The notes beneath the pieces are model-generated. The model worked only from the letters and a program-made list of their open reading frames with translations. It searched no databases and was not told where the DNA came from. A program made the translations under genes and the position numbers. This document shows positions 1-7,088 of a stretch of 28,488 nucleotides of DNA, in pieces. Position 1 is the first letter of the stretch, and each line of letters starts with the position of its first letter. Source of the stretch: a virus; the IMG/VR virus record IMGVR_UViG_3300025646_000238, positions 1 through 28,488 of that record; one strand, given 5' to 3'.

Positions 1-5
1 AAGCC

Positions 6-209
6 GTGCGCGCCGCATGGTCAGACCGTACCCGCAACATACACAACCTAAAGCGCCACACAATCCTTGAACGCTTGCGGATCAGGGGTTGGACGCTGGA
101 GCAAGCGTTGAACACGCCAGTGATGACGCGGAGTCAGGCGGGCAAGATCGCCGCAAAAAATCCCTACTGGCGTAACTTTACGATTAAGGAGTCAAGCGAT
201 GAGCGATAA
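6..209 (+). CDS. Small NUMOD/AP2-like DNA-binding protein, possibly 5'-truncated by the window edge
   Basis: A 67-aa basic protein is readable from a GTG at position 6. The frame is still open to the window edge, so the real start may lie outside. Residues 20-40 contain ILERLRIRGWTLEQALNTP, which resembles the short helix-turn-helix segment (xGWxLExALxTP) found in phage HNH and AP2-type endonucleases, where it binds DNA beside the catalytic domain. No HNH, GIY-YIG or other catalytic residues are visible. It is therefore either a lone DNA-binding remnant, a small regulator, or the C-terminal end of a larger homing-type endonuclease. Its stop overlaps the next ATG by 11 nt (199-209), indicating translational coupling. 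The similarity is recognised from memory of the motif; function is inferred. Confidence 0.6.
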   Translation: MRAAWSDRTRNIHNLKRHTILERLRIRGWTLEQALNTPVMTRSQAGKIAAKNPYWRNFTIKESSDER

Positions 210-363
210 ATGGCATGGCGGTAAGGGCAGTAAGCCTCGCCCTGTGAGCGACCGCAAGAAGTTCGAGGATAACTGGGACAAGATTTTTGGGAAGAAAGAC
301 AAGGACAAGAAAGACAGCGATACCCTCGACGGCACGCTCTACGATAGAGGAGAGCGCTGGTGA
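199..363 (+). CDS. Conserved small phage protein (KWHGGKGSKPRP type)
   Basis: A 54-aa, very hydrophilic protein beginning MSDKWHGGKGSKPRP, followed by DRKKFEDNWDKIFGKK and a Lys/Asp-rich tail. This N-terminal pattern (W-x-GGKGSKxR, then an aromatic/Asp patch and DxIF) recurs in small proteins of many tailed phages, usually in early or replication regions, with no assigned function that I know of. The ATG at 199 has a good Shine-Dalgarno sequence (AAGGAG, 187-192). It lies inside the end of the preceding ORF, and its TGA overlaps the next GTG start. It is probably a cytosolic, nucleic-acid- or protein-binding accessory factor; nothing in it suggests an enzyme. Confidence 0.72.
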   Translation: MSDKWHGGKGSKPRPVSDRKKFEDNWDKIFGKKDKDKKDSDTLDGTLYDRGERW

Positions 364-557
364 GCCAAGGACTGAAGAGGTACAGACGGAGCTTGATCTC
401 GAAACTGACCGGAGCGCAACGCCGGATTGACGAGAACAAACGACTCGGCAAGAACTACAAAGCAGAATTTGAAAAGCTCGTGCTGATGCACGCGCTGCAA
501 GCAGTAGATGACTACATGAACCCCGAAGGAGCTACCAATGAGAGCAAGACCCCCTGA
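360..557 (+). CDS. Small basic helical protein, function unknown
   Basis: A 65-aa protein with a GTG start that overlaps the preceding stop (GTGA) and an AGGAG ribosome-binding site about 8 nt upstream. It is rich in Lys/Arg in its first half (RYRRSLISKLTGAQRRIDENKR), followed by an amphipathic stretch through about residue 52, so it is probably mostly alpha-helical. I do not recognise a family. Its last 20 nt overlap the next gene in another frame. It belongs to a run of four very short coupled ORFs at the left end, a position where phages often keep accessory or host-takeover proteins; that role is inference only. Confidence 0.65.
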   Translation: MSQGLKRYRRSLISKLTGAQRRIDENKRLGKNYKAEFEKLVLMHALQAVDDYMNPEGATNESKTP

Positions 558-759
558 GTTTTTACATTCCCTTTCCCTCCGCAAGCTGCGCAAAGACTTG
601 CAGGAGGTGTGCCAAGAAGCCATGCGCTTGTCACGCACCAAAGGTCAGAACGAAGTGAAGCTGAACTTTACCGGCAAGGATTATGTTGCGTTGCAGAAGC
701 GTCGTGACACGATCATCGACAAGATCAAAACCGTGTGGAACATGGAGGAGATCAAGTAA
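538..759 (+). CDS. Small helical hypothetical protein
   Basis: A 73-aa protein with an ATG preceded by AAGGAGC (about 527-533). It is predicted to be mainly helical and basic (LRKLRKDLQEVCQEAMRL, then KRRDTIIDKIKTVW). The middle carries a short VKLNFTGKDYVALQKRRD stretch, as in several small phage proteins of unknown function. Its start lies inside the previous gene and its stop (TAA, 757-759) overlaps the ATG of the VRR-NUC gene by one base, so the genes are likely co-translated. No catalytic motif is visible and no function is assigned. Confidence 0.68.
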   Translation: MRARPPEFLHSLSLRKLRKDLQEVCQEAMRLSRTKGQNEVKLNFTGKDYVALQKRRDTIIDKIKTVWNMEEIK

Positions 760-1061
760 TGGCTGACACCCCCGAGAAAAAAGTAAAGCGCAAGATTGTC
801 GACATGCTGAAGCAGTACGGCATGTACTACTTCTATCCGGTGACTGGCGGTTACGGAGCCTCGGGAGTGCCAGACATTGTTGCGTGCTACAAGGGAAAGT
901 TCATCGGCATCGAGGTTAAAGCCGACATGAAGAAGAACAAACCGACAGCGCTGCAACAGAAGAACCTGCGTGAAATCGACGAGAACGGCGGTGTTGCCCT
1001 CGTGATCGACGCGTTCAATCTAGACCACCTAAAACAAACTATTGAGTCCCTTGACATGTAG
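759..1061 (+). CDS. VRR-NUC domain nuclease
   Basis: A 100-aa stand-alone VRR-NUC protein, a small PD-(D/E)XK-fold nuclease found in phages and, fused to other domains, in FAN1-type DNA repair enzymes. Visible catalytic elements are GVPDIVACYKG (Asp39), then IEVKA (Glu52, Lys54), and the helix PTALQQKNLREIDENGG, whose Gln66/67 completes the family signature. The family cleaves branched or single-strand/double-strand junction DNA using divalent metal, so this protein probably resolves or trims replication and recombination intermediates. The start is placed at the ATG at 759 (TAATG overlap, GGAGGAG about 8 nt upstream) rather than an in-frame GTG at 735, which has no better signal. It is the first clear replication/recombination gene of the arm. 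Confidence 0.9.
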   Translation: MADTPEKKVKRKIVDMLKQYGMYYFYPVTGGYGASGVPDIVACYKGKFIGIEVKADMKKNKPTALQQKNLREIDENGGVALVIDAFNLDHLKQTIESLDM

Positions 1062-1139
1062 ATTTCGATCAGCTAGAAAGCCCCCCTGCCTTGGGCAGAC
1101 ATACCTCGATAAACACGCTGACTAAATGAGGAGCAGCAC
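1062..1139 (+). promoter_or_regulatory. Leader gap before the DNA polymerase gene, with a small hairpin
   Basis: A 78-nt gap. A C-rich run leads into CTGCC-TTG-GGCAG (1086-1098), a perfect 5-bp stem with a 3-nt loop; an alternative GCCC/GGGC pairing overlaps it. No T-run follows, so it is not a standard terminator. GAGGAG (about 1127-1132) is the ribosome-binding site of the polymerase gene. I see no convincing -35/-10 pair. Confidence 0.35.
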
Positions 1140-3077
1140 ATGACACCGATAGTCCTAGACTTCGAGACCTTTTGGTCTCAGACACACTCGCTGACGAAGA
1201 TTCACCCAGTTGAATATGTCATGCACCCCGAGACCGAGATTCAGTCGGTCGCAATAAAAGTAGCCAACGATGAGCCGTTCGTTCTGTTCGGCGAGAAAGC
1301 GATCCAGAACTGGGTCGATGCTACTGACTTCTCTGACGCCATGCTGATAGCCCATAACATGTCTGGCTTTGACGCCATGATTTGTGCGTGGCGTTTTGGC
1401 ATCAAGCCAAAGGCGTGGGGCTGTACGCTCGCTATGTCGCGCGCACTTGGCTTCGCCAAAACTGTAGGCGGATCGCTGAAGAAGGTAGCGGAGGATCTTG
1501 GAGTGGGCAAAAAGCTCGACCTCGAAGCCACCAACACCAAGGGCAAAAAGCTCGCTGACTTCACGGACGACGAGTTGAGTGCCATGACCACATACAACAT
1601 CGTTGACACTGAACTCTGCTACAAAATATTCAACCGTTTAGCCCCCCAACTAGGGCAGCGAGAGTTGAAGCTGATCGACATGACGATCCGAATGCTGGTT
1701 GAGCCGCAGTTTGATCTGGACTTCGGGCTACTTGGGCACACACTGATCGACATTCAAGAGAAGCAGAGAAAGATGCTGCTCGATGTGGCGGAGCAGGTTT
1801 CTGATGAACCTGTCGAGCTGCTGAGTGACGACGAGAAGGTTGAGATCGCCAAGAAGATTCTGGCCTCGGCCCCGAAGTTCGCTAAGTATCTAACGGCGAA
1901 GGGCGTTGAAGTTCCGATGAAGCAGTCGCCGTCGAACCCAGAGAAGATGATTCCCGCTCTTGCGAAGTCCGACGAAGAGTTCCTTGCCCTGCAAGAACAT
2001 GAGGACTTTGAGGTGGCTGCCGCCGCAAGCGCCCGCCTGAATGTTAAGAGCACGATCCTTGAGTCACGCATTCAGCAGTTTATGGCCTGCGGTAAAGCGG
2101 CTAACGGTAAGATGCCAGTTGCTCTGAATTACTACGGCGCTGACACCACTGGGCGATGGTCTGGCACGATGAAGATGAACCAGCAGAATCTTCCGCGCAT
2201 CAACCCCTACAAGCCCGCACCAAGCGATGCGCTACGCAAAAGTCTCCTCGCGCCGGATGGTTACAGGGTGGTGGTCGCTGACTTGTCAGGCATCGAGCTG
2301 CGTGTGAATCACTTCCTGTGGCAAGAGCCGAGCAGTATGTCCTTGTTTAAAGACGATCCTGAGAACGCCGATCTCTATAAAGACTTTGCCAGCAAGCTGT
2401 ACAACAAGCCCGTTGACGAAGTTACGAAGCAAGAGCGTCAGGTGGGTAAGGTCGCGCACCTCGGTCTAGGCTTCGGTGCTGGTGGGCCGACATTCCAGAA
2501 AGTTGCAAAGACGATGGGTGGTGTTGAGCTGACTGAACCAGAGGCGTACGACATCGTGAACCGTTGGCGTTTCGCGTACCCGCTGATTACGCAGGGGTGG
2601 AAAACCTGCCATGCGGCGCTGGAGCACATCTACCACGGGCATGAAGGCATACCGATTGACCCCGCTGGGCTATGCAAGACAACGAAAGGTGGGATCAAAA
2701 CGCCGCTAGGCATGATCCGCTACCCGCATTTAAGAATGGAGACCGACAAGGAGTCCGGCAAGCGTGAGTGGGTGTACGGCGAAGGCCGACGCAAGGCTCG
2801 CATTTACGCTGGAAAAGTTACGGAGAACATCGTGCAGCACCTTGCTCGCGAAGTGATCTCCGACCACATGTTGAAGGTGGCTAAGACTGAACTGGGCAAA
2901 ACGTATTTGCCTGCGTTAACGGTTCACGATGAGCTGGTGTATGTGGTGCGTGAAGAGCATGCGCAAGAAATGCTCGATCTGGTGCAGTCCATTATGAGGG
3001 ATGGCTGCGATTGGTGGCCCGAGCTAATCACATGGAGCGAGGGTGATATTGCTACTACTTACGGAGACGCAAAATGA
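1140..3077 (+). CDS. polA: DNA polymerase I (family A), 3'-5' exonuclease plus polymerase
   Basis: A 645-aa replicative family A polymerase without the 5'-3' exonuclease domain, as usual for phage enzymes. The N-terminal DEDD exonuclease shows Exo I at DFET (Asp7, Glu9), an Exo II-like AHNMSGFD segment and an Exo III-like YNIVDTELCY. Polymerase signatures follow: TGRWSG-x(n)-NLPR (thumb/palm), motif A ADLSGIELR with catalytic Asp381, motif B RQVGKVAHLGLGFG (Arg433, Lys437), and motif C LTVHDELV with Asp597. In motif B the residue equivalent to E. coli Phe762 is Leu441, and Tyr766 is replaced by Phe445. The ATG at 1140 has a GAGGAG site. The TGA overlaps the ATG of the helicase gene (ATGA). 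No DnaJ-like insertion, as reported for some SAR116 phage polymerases, is present. Confidence 0.96.
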   Translation: MTPIVLDFETFWSQTHSLTKIHPVEYVMHPETEIQSVAIKVANDEPFVLFGEKAIQNWVDATDFSDAMLIAHNMSGFDAMICAWRFGIKPKAWGCTLAMSRALGFAKTVGGSLKKVAEDLGVGKKLDLEATNTKGKKLADFTDDELSAMTTYNIVDTELCYKIFNRLAPQLGQRELKLIDMTIRMLVEPQFDLDFGLLGHTLIDIQEKQRKMLLDVAEQVSDEPVELLSDDEKVEIAKKILASAPKFAKYLTAKGVEVPMKQSPSNPEKMIPALAKSDEEFLALQEHEDFEVAAAASARLNVKSTILESRIQQFMACGKAANGKMPVALNYYGADTTGRWSGTMKMNQQNLPRINPYKPAPSDALRKSLLAPDGYRVVVADLSGIELRVNHFLWQEPSSMSLFKDDPENADLYKDFASKLYNKPVDEVTKQERQVGKVAHLGLGFGAGGPTFQKVAKTMGGVELTEPEAYDIVNRWRFAYPLITQGWKTCHAALEHIYHGHEGIPIDPAGLCKTTKGGIKTPLGMIRYPHLRMETDKESGKREWVYGEGRRKARIYAGKVTENIVQHLAREVISDHMLKVAKTELGKTYLPALTVHDELVYVVREEHAQEMLDLVQSIMRDGCDWWPELITWSEGDIATTYGDAK

Positions 3078-4477
3078 TGATGTCGAAAGACCAGTTGGAA
3101 GCGGTCTCTGGAATTGTCGGTCGCATAGTTGAAGGCAAAAACCGTGTAGCAGTTCTCACTGGCGCCGCTGGCACTGGAAAAACATTTACGCTGCAACACT
3201 TGATTGAGCAGTTGGGAACCGTCGGTAAGCTGAATGGAGTGCAGTGGACCGTGCAGCTTACAGCTACAACCAACAAAGCTGCCAAGGTTCTAGCAGACTC
3301 CACAAATATGGAAGCGACCACAGTATATAAGGCGCTAGGAATAACTGTAGTAAACAAAGACGACAACTCTGGGGAAAAAACCATACGCCAGAAAAGTGAG
3401 CCGTACTTCCCGCCGCACACGCTACTGGTCATAGATGAAGCCTCTATGGTTGGAAACGAGCTGCTGAAGTACATATTCAAAGTCGAACAAGACAACCCAA
3501 AGCTTTTTATTCTGTTCGTGGGGGATAAATACCAGCTGCTGCCAGTAAACGATAAATGTTTAATTTTTAATGGGAAGATACCCACCTACGATTTAACGAC
3601 AATCCACAGGCAGAAGGGTGGAAGCCCTATAGTGGACACGGCAACAGAGTGGCGACAGTTTGTGTCTGGCGTGCGAACAGAACTGCCAACACTACGCACC
3701 ATGCTAGATAAACACGGTTCCGGCATACACGTCCTGTCTCCTAAAGAGTTCTACAGCAAGCTGCAAGAAGTTTATGAAATGGCTGACTTGCTTTACGGGT
3801 ACGAGGGGTTAAAGATCTTGTCGTACACAAATAAGAAGGTCCAGAAATACAATAATTTTATTCGCAAGCTGCTGTTGGGTGAGGACGCGCTGAACACTCC
3901 GTTCTCTGTCGGCGAGACCGTGGTTGCAAAAGAGCCCATACATCAAAGGATCGAGGGCAGTTGGGAGTACGAAATGATTTTTCACACAGAAGATTCGTTC
4001 CCCATACTAGAAATGCGTGGCCCGACTAAGGATAGAAACGGGGTTGAAGTTTTTGACGTGCTCACAGAACGGTACAAGTTCAACTCCGAAGGCGAACGCG
4101 AGATGGTATCGGTGAAGCTGAAAGCCCCAGTTACCGCTGAAGCATACGCACGCCACAGAGCAATCATGCGGGTAGACGCGCTGCAAGCGCTGGCCGTGAG
4201 AGACCAGCTTGAAAATAGCGGCGCGGCGTCACAAGACGTTGCTAAGGCAGAACATCGGCGCAAAGTTGGCTGGGCTAAGTTTTTTGGGGCTGAGCAAGAG
4301 TATGCTCAAATCAACCCAATCTATTCGTCCACGGTTCACAAAGCTCAGGGGAGCACTTACGAAGATGTTTTCGTGGACTACATGGATATGAAGCAAAACA
4401 GGAACTTGGAAGAACGTGCTAGACTTGTTTATACCGCGCTCACCCGAGCGAAACATAACGTGTATATATTAGCCTAA
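3074..4477 (+). CDS. SF1B helicase, Dda/RecD-like
   Basis: A 467-aa ATP-dependent DNA helicase expected to translocate 5'-3' on ssDNA. Motifs appear in order: Walker A GAAGTGKT (residues 30-37), motif II VIDEAS (Asp121, Glu122), motif III VGDKYQLLPV (149-158), motif IV-like TIHRQ, motif V STVHKAQGSTYEDV and motif VI YTALTRAKHN close to the C-terminus. Length and motif set match T4 Dda and other stand-alone RecD2-type phage helicases; no RecB/RecC partners are expected. Three tandem ATG codons (3074, 3077, 3080) follow the GGAGA site, so the exact first residue is uncertain by up to two. Coupled to the polymerase by a 4-nt overlap. Base composition is visibly more AT-rich, with frequent ATA isoleucine codons, than in the polymerase gene, suggesting separate acquisition. 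Confidence 0.93.
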   Translation: MMMSKDQLEAVSGIVGRIVEGKNRVAVLTGAAGTGKTFTLQHLIEQLGTVGKLNGVQWTVQLTATTNKAAKVLADSTNMEATTVYKALGITVVNKDDNSGEKTIRQKSEPYFPPHTLLVIDEASMVGNELLKYIFKVEQDNPKLFILFVGDKYQLLPVNDKCLIFNGKIPTYDLTTIHRQKGGSPIVDTATEWRQFVSGVRTELPTLRTMLDKHGSGIHVLSPKEFYSKLQEVYEMADLLYGYEGLKILSYTNKKVQKYNNFIRKLLLGEDALNTPFSVGETVVAKEPIHQRIEGSWEYEMIFHTEDSFPILEMRGPTKDRNGVEVFDVLTERYKFNSEGEREMVSVKLKAPVTAEAYARHRAIMRVDALQALAVRDQLENSGAASQDVAKAEHRRKVGWAKFFGAEQEYAQINPIYSSTVHKAQGSTYEDVFVDYMDMKQNRNLEERARLVYTALTRAKHNVYILA

Positions 4478-4486
4478 AGGAACCGC

Positions 4487-5143
4487 ATGCCAGCAGCTTG
4501 GAGCTTCAGCTCGATAAAGACGTTTGAGACTTGCCCTCGGAAATATCACGCCGAGAAGGTAGAGAAGTTGTACCCCTTCGTTGAGACGGAGCACACGATC
4601 TACGGCAAAGAAGTTCATAAAGTTGCTGAGGAATACATCCGCGACGGTAAGGAGATCCCGAAGGGCCACCTCAAGTTCAAACCAGCGCTCGATTCCCTGA
4701 ACAAGATCGAAGGGGAGAAGCTGTGCGAGCTTGAGATGGCTCTGACGGTCGACAAAAAACCAACCAAGTTCCGCTCCAAAGAGGCATGGGTGCGAGGAAT
4801 CGCTGACCTTGTAATTCTCAACGGGGAGCGGGCGTGGATCGTGGACTACAAGACTGGCTCCGCCAAGTACCCTGACAAGGGGCAGCTGGAACTCATGGCG
4901 CTCATGGTGTTCGAGCATTACCCAGAGGTGAAGGAAGTCAAGGCGGCATTGGTTTTCCTGCTGCACGATGTCGTCATCAAGGCGTCGTACGACAAGCAAG
5001 ACCAGCCATTTCTGTGGGGTAAGTGGGATAAGAAAGCAGGGCTTTTACAGGCGGCGTTTGACAACGATAATTGGCCTGCAAACCCGAACGGCCTGTGCCG
5101 TAAGTGGTGTCCCGTGAAACACTGTGAGTTCTGTGGAGGCTGA
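4487..5143 (+). CDS. PD-(D/E)XK nuclease, Cas4/RecB-like with putative Fe-S cysteines
   Basis: A 218-aa nuclease of the Cas4/AddB/RecB-type PD-(D/E)XK family. The N-terminal SFSSIKTFETCPRKYHAEKV is the typical first element with Cys16, followed by KEVHKVAEEY (His44), GIADLV (Asp107), the catalytic core VDYKTG (Asp120, Lys122) and the GQLELMAL helix (Gln133). The C-terminus holds Cys204, Cys208, Cys213 and Cys216. One N-terminal plus several C-terminal cysteines is the arrangement that binds a [4Fe-4S] cluster in Cas4 and AddB; cluster binding here is inferred. Likely a 5'-3' or end-processing exonuclease acting with the helicase just upstream. The start at 4487 has AAAGGA about 6 nt upstream, 9 nt after the helicase stop. 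There is no cas1, cas2 or repeat array nearby, so a CRISPR role is not supported. Confidence 0.9.
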   Translation: MPAAWSFSSIKTFETCPRKYHAEKVEKLYPFVETEHTIYGKEVHKVAEEYIRDGKEIPKGHLKFKPALDSLNKIEGEKLCELEMALTVDKKPTKFRSKEAWVRGIADLVILNGERAWIVDYKTGSAKYPDKGQLELMALMVFEHYPEVKEVKAALVFLLHDVVIKASYDKQDQPFLWGKWDKKAGLLQAAFDNDNWPANPNGLCRKWCPVKHCEFCGG

Positions 5144-5144
5144 T

Positions 5145-5402
5145 ATGCCGCGTAATCCGAGAGACTATAAAGCTGAGCGTAAGTACGATGGCAAGCCCGC
5201 CGTCAAGAAGAAGCGTGCCGCACGCAATCGTGCCCGCTACCAGCTGATGAAAGAGGGCAAGGTTCGTAAGGGCGACGGCATGGATGTTGACCACAAAACC
5301 CCGATGGCGAAGGGCGGTGGCAACGGGCGCAGCAACCTGCGTGCAGTGCCTGCCAGCAAGAATCGTAGCTTCAAAAGAACTAAGTCCGCCAAGATGAAAT
5401 AG
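5145..5402 (+). CDS. Small HNH-type endonuclease
   Basis: An 85-aa, strongly basic protein. Its C-terminal half carries a compact HNH-like motif: GMDVDHKTPMAKGG (Asp49-His50), then GRSNLRAVP (Asn64) and ASKNRS with Asn73 where the family often has the last His. There are no zinc-ribbon cysteines. The N-terminal 40 residues are Lys/Arg-rich and probably bind DNA. The ATG at 5145 has a GGAGGC site inside the end of the upstream nuclease gene and starts 1 nt after its TGA; an in-frame GTG at 5124 is less likely. HNH proteins of this size in phages nick DNA during recombination or packaging, or are homing endonucleases. The location inside the replication block favours a recombination or DNA-degradation role, but this is inference. 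Confidence 0.85.
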   Translation: MPRNPRDYKAERKYDGKPAVKKKRAARNRARYQLMKEGKVRKGDGMDVDHKTPMAKGGGNGRSNLRAVPASKNRSFKRTKSAKMK

Positions 5403-5506
5403 GGCTTGGCAAGGCACGACCGCAGCGTTAGACTGTGGAGTGCCGCCTCGTGAAAGCGGGGGACATACAACATGACGGATAACCGTCAGACTACTTCAGG
5501 AAGATC
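5403..5506 (+). promoter_or_regulatory. Structured leader before the SNF2 helicase gene
   Basis: A 104-nt gap with at least two stable hairpins. H1 (5413-5444) pairs GGCAC with GTGCC and CGCAG with CTGTG (one G-U) around a 7-nt loop. H3 (5473-5488) is a perfect 6-bp stem TGACGG/CCGTCA with an ATAA loop. Between them a weaker CCTC/GGGG pairing is possible. The ribosome-binding site AGGAAG (about 5497-5503) lies after H3 and is not included in it. No T-run follows a stem, so termination is unlikely. Possible roles are an RNase processing site, an mRNA-stabilising leader or a protein-binding operator. Confidence 0.4.
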
Positions 5507-7063
5507 ATGGAAGTCATTGATAATAGAGGGCTTTTAGTCCGCGTTTCCGACCACGAAAAGTTCACCACGGCGATTCAGCAGAGCCGCTACCTGCGCGAAG
5601 TAGGTGAAGGCGCTCACGAAGTGCTGGTCAAGTGGAGCCTAGAAAATACCCGCCGCCTAGCTAACTTAGGCATCCGCAAGGCCCCCAGTCCGATCCTGCG
5701 GGACTACGACTGGCCGGGCACTTTTGCCCCCTACGACCACCAGAAACAGACGGCCAGCTTCCTGACCGCCAACAACCGTGCGTTCTGTTTCTCGGAACAG
5801 GGCACAGGTAAGACTGGTGCGGTGATCTGGGCGGCGGATTACCTCATGCGGATCGGCGACATCAAGCGCGTGCTGATTGTTGCCCCCCTGTCGATCATGC
5901 ACTCGGCGTGGATGCAGGACATTTTCAAGATCGCCATGCACCGCACCGCTGCCGTTGCTCACGGCAGTAAAGAGACCCGCAAGAAAGTAATCCTCGGAGA
6001 CTACGAGTTCGTCATCATCAACTATGACGGCGTGCCCACGGTGGTTGAGGAGCTTCAGCAGGGGCAGTTTGATCTGGTGGTGGCTGACGAGGCGAACTTC
6101 GTCAAGACGGCCAGCACGCGCCGCTGGAAGGCCCTGAACAAGGTGATTACTCCCAGCACAAAACTGTGGATGCTGACAGGCACACCAGCCGCTCAGAGTC
6201 CTGTGGACGCCTTCGGGCTGGCAAAGATGGCAGTGCCTCAGCGAGTGCCGCAGTACTTCGGGACTTGGCGCGATAAAGTTATGGTGAAGGTGACGCAGTT
6301 CAAATGGGTCCCCAACCCGAACGCCACCAAGCTGGTCAACGCTGTACTCCAGCCAGCCATCCGCTTTACTAAAGCCGAGTGCCTTGATCTGCCGCCGATG
6401 ACATACCAGACGCGTGAGATCGAGCTGACTCCTCAGCAAAAGAAGTTTTACAAAGAGCTGAAGAAGCAAATGATGGTGGAGGCCGCAGGTGAGCAGATCA
6501 CCGCTGTCCACGCAGCGGCTGGCCTGAACAAGCTGCTCCAGCTGAGCTGCGGGGCGGTGTACTCCGATGACGGAGAGACCGTGCAGTTCGATGCCAAGAA
6601 TCGTCTGGATGAAATCGTGGAGGTGGTGCGGGAGGCCGCGCACAAGGTGATCGTGTTTGTGCCGTTCCGCCACGCCATCGAGATCGTGATTGACCGACTC
6701 CGCAGGGAGAAAATCACCGCTGAGATCATTAGCGGAGCCGTGCCGATGAAGCAGCGCACGGCGATCTTCAAGGCATTTCAGGAGGAGGACGACCCACGAG
6801 TGCTGGTGATCCAGCCCCAATCTGCTGCGCACGGCGTGACGCTGACCGCTGCGGATACGATCGTTTGGTTTGGGCCAGTGGCGTCAGTTGAGACGTGGTT
6901 GCAGGCCAACGAGCGTATAAATAGGCCGTCACAACAAAATAAAATGACTGTGATAAAAATTTACGGCTCAGAGGTTGAAAAAAGGGTTTATGATGCGTTA
7001 GAATCAAAGGAAGCTAACCAGAAAGATCTGGTAGCACTATACGAACAAGAACTTCGCAGCTAA
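5507..7063 (+). CDS. SNF2-family DNA helicase/translocase
   Basis: A 518-aa superfamily 2 protein. After a roughly 70-residue N-terminal region come PYDHQKQTASFL (Q-like motif), Walker A SEQGTGKT (residues 96-103), motif Ia VLIVAPLSI, motif II VVADEANF (Asp194, Glu195), motif III LTGTPAAQSP (223 onward), motif V AHGVTLTAADTIVW and motif VI QANERINRPSQQ with Arg470 and Arg473. The Gln-rich, Ser-containing motif VI region and overall length fit stand-alone phage SNF2 proteins, which use ATP to move along duplex DNA and remodel protein-DNA complexes or assist recombination. Catalytic motif II is DEAN rather than the common DEGH/DEAH. The ATG at 5507 follows AGGAAG. A GCAGC-TAAA-GCTGC hairpin (7056-7069) spans its stop codon without a T-run. 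Confidence 0.93.
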   Translation: MEVIDNRGLLVRVSDHEKFTTAIQQSRYLREVGEGAHEVLVKWSLENTRRLANLGIRKAPSPILRDYDWPGTFAPYDHQKQTASFLTANNRAFCFSEQGTGKTGAVIWAADYLMRIGDIKRVLIVAPLSIMHSAWMQDIFKIAMHRTAAVAHGSKETRKKVILGDYEFVIINYDGVPTVVEELQQGQFDLVVADEANFVKTASTRRWKALNKVITPSTKLWMLTGTPAAQSPVDAFGLAKMAVPQRVPQYFGTWRDKVMVKVTQFKWVPNPNATKLVNAVLQPAIRFTKAECLDLPPMTYQTREIELTPQQKKFYKELKKQMMVEAAGEQITAVHAAAGLNKLLQLSCGAVYSDDGETVQFDAKNRLDEIVEVVREAAHKVIVFVPFRHAIEIVIDRLRREKITAEIISGAVPMKQRTAIFKAFQEEDDPRVLVIQPQSAAHGVTLTAADTIVWFGPVASVETWLQANERINRPSQQNKMTVIKIYGSEVEKRVYDALESKEANQKDLVALYEQELRS

Positions 7064-7088
7064 AGCTGCACACTTCAGAGGTAACAAC

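Noticed and set aside
4487-5143. CRISPR-associated Cas4
   Set aside because: There is no cas1/cas2 gene or repeat array in the window; phage genomes commonly carry this nuclease type in replication blocks.
5666-6832. 388-aa open frame on the - strand opposite the SNF2 helicase gene
   Set aside because: It is antisense to a gene with full helicase motifs, rich in His/Leu/Arg as expected from reverse reading of biased codons, and shows no recognisable domain.
7056-7069. GCAGC-TAAA-GCTGC hairpin at the SNF2 stop codon as a terminator
   Set aside because: No T-run follows and the next gene has its own site 10 nt downstream, so the operon probably continues.
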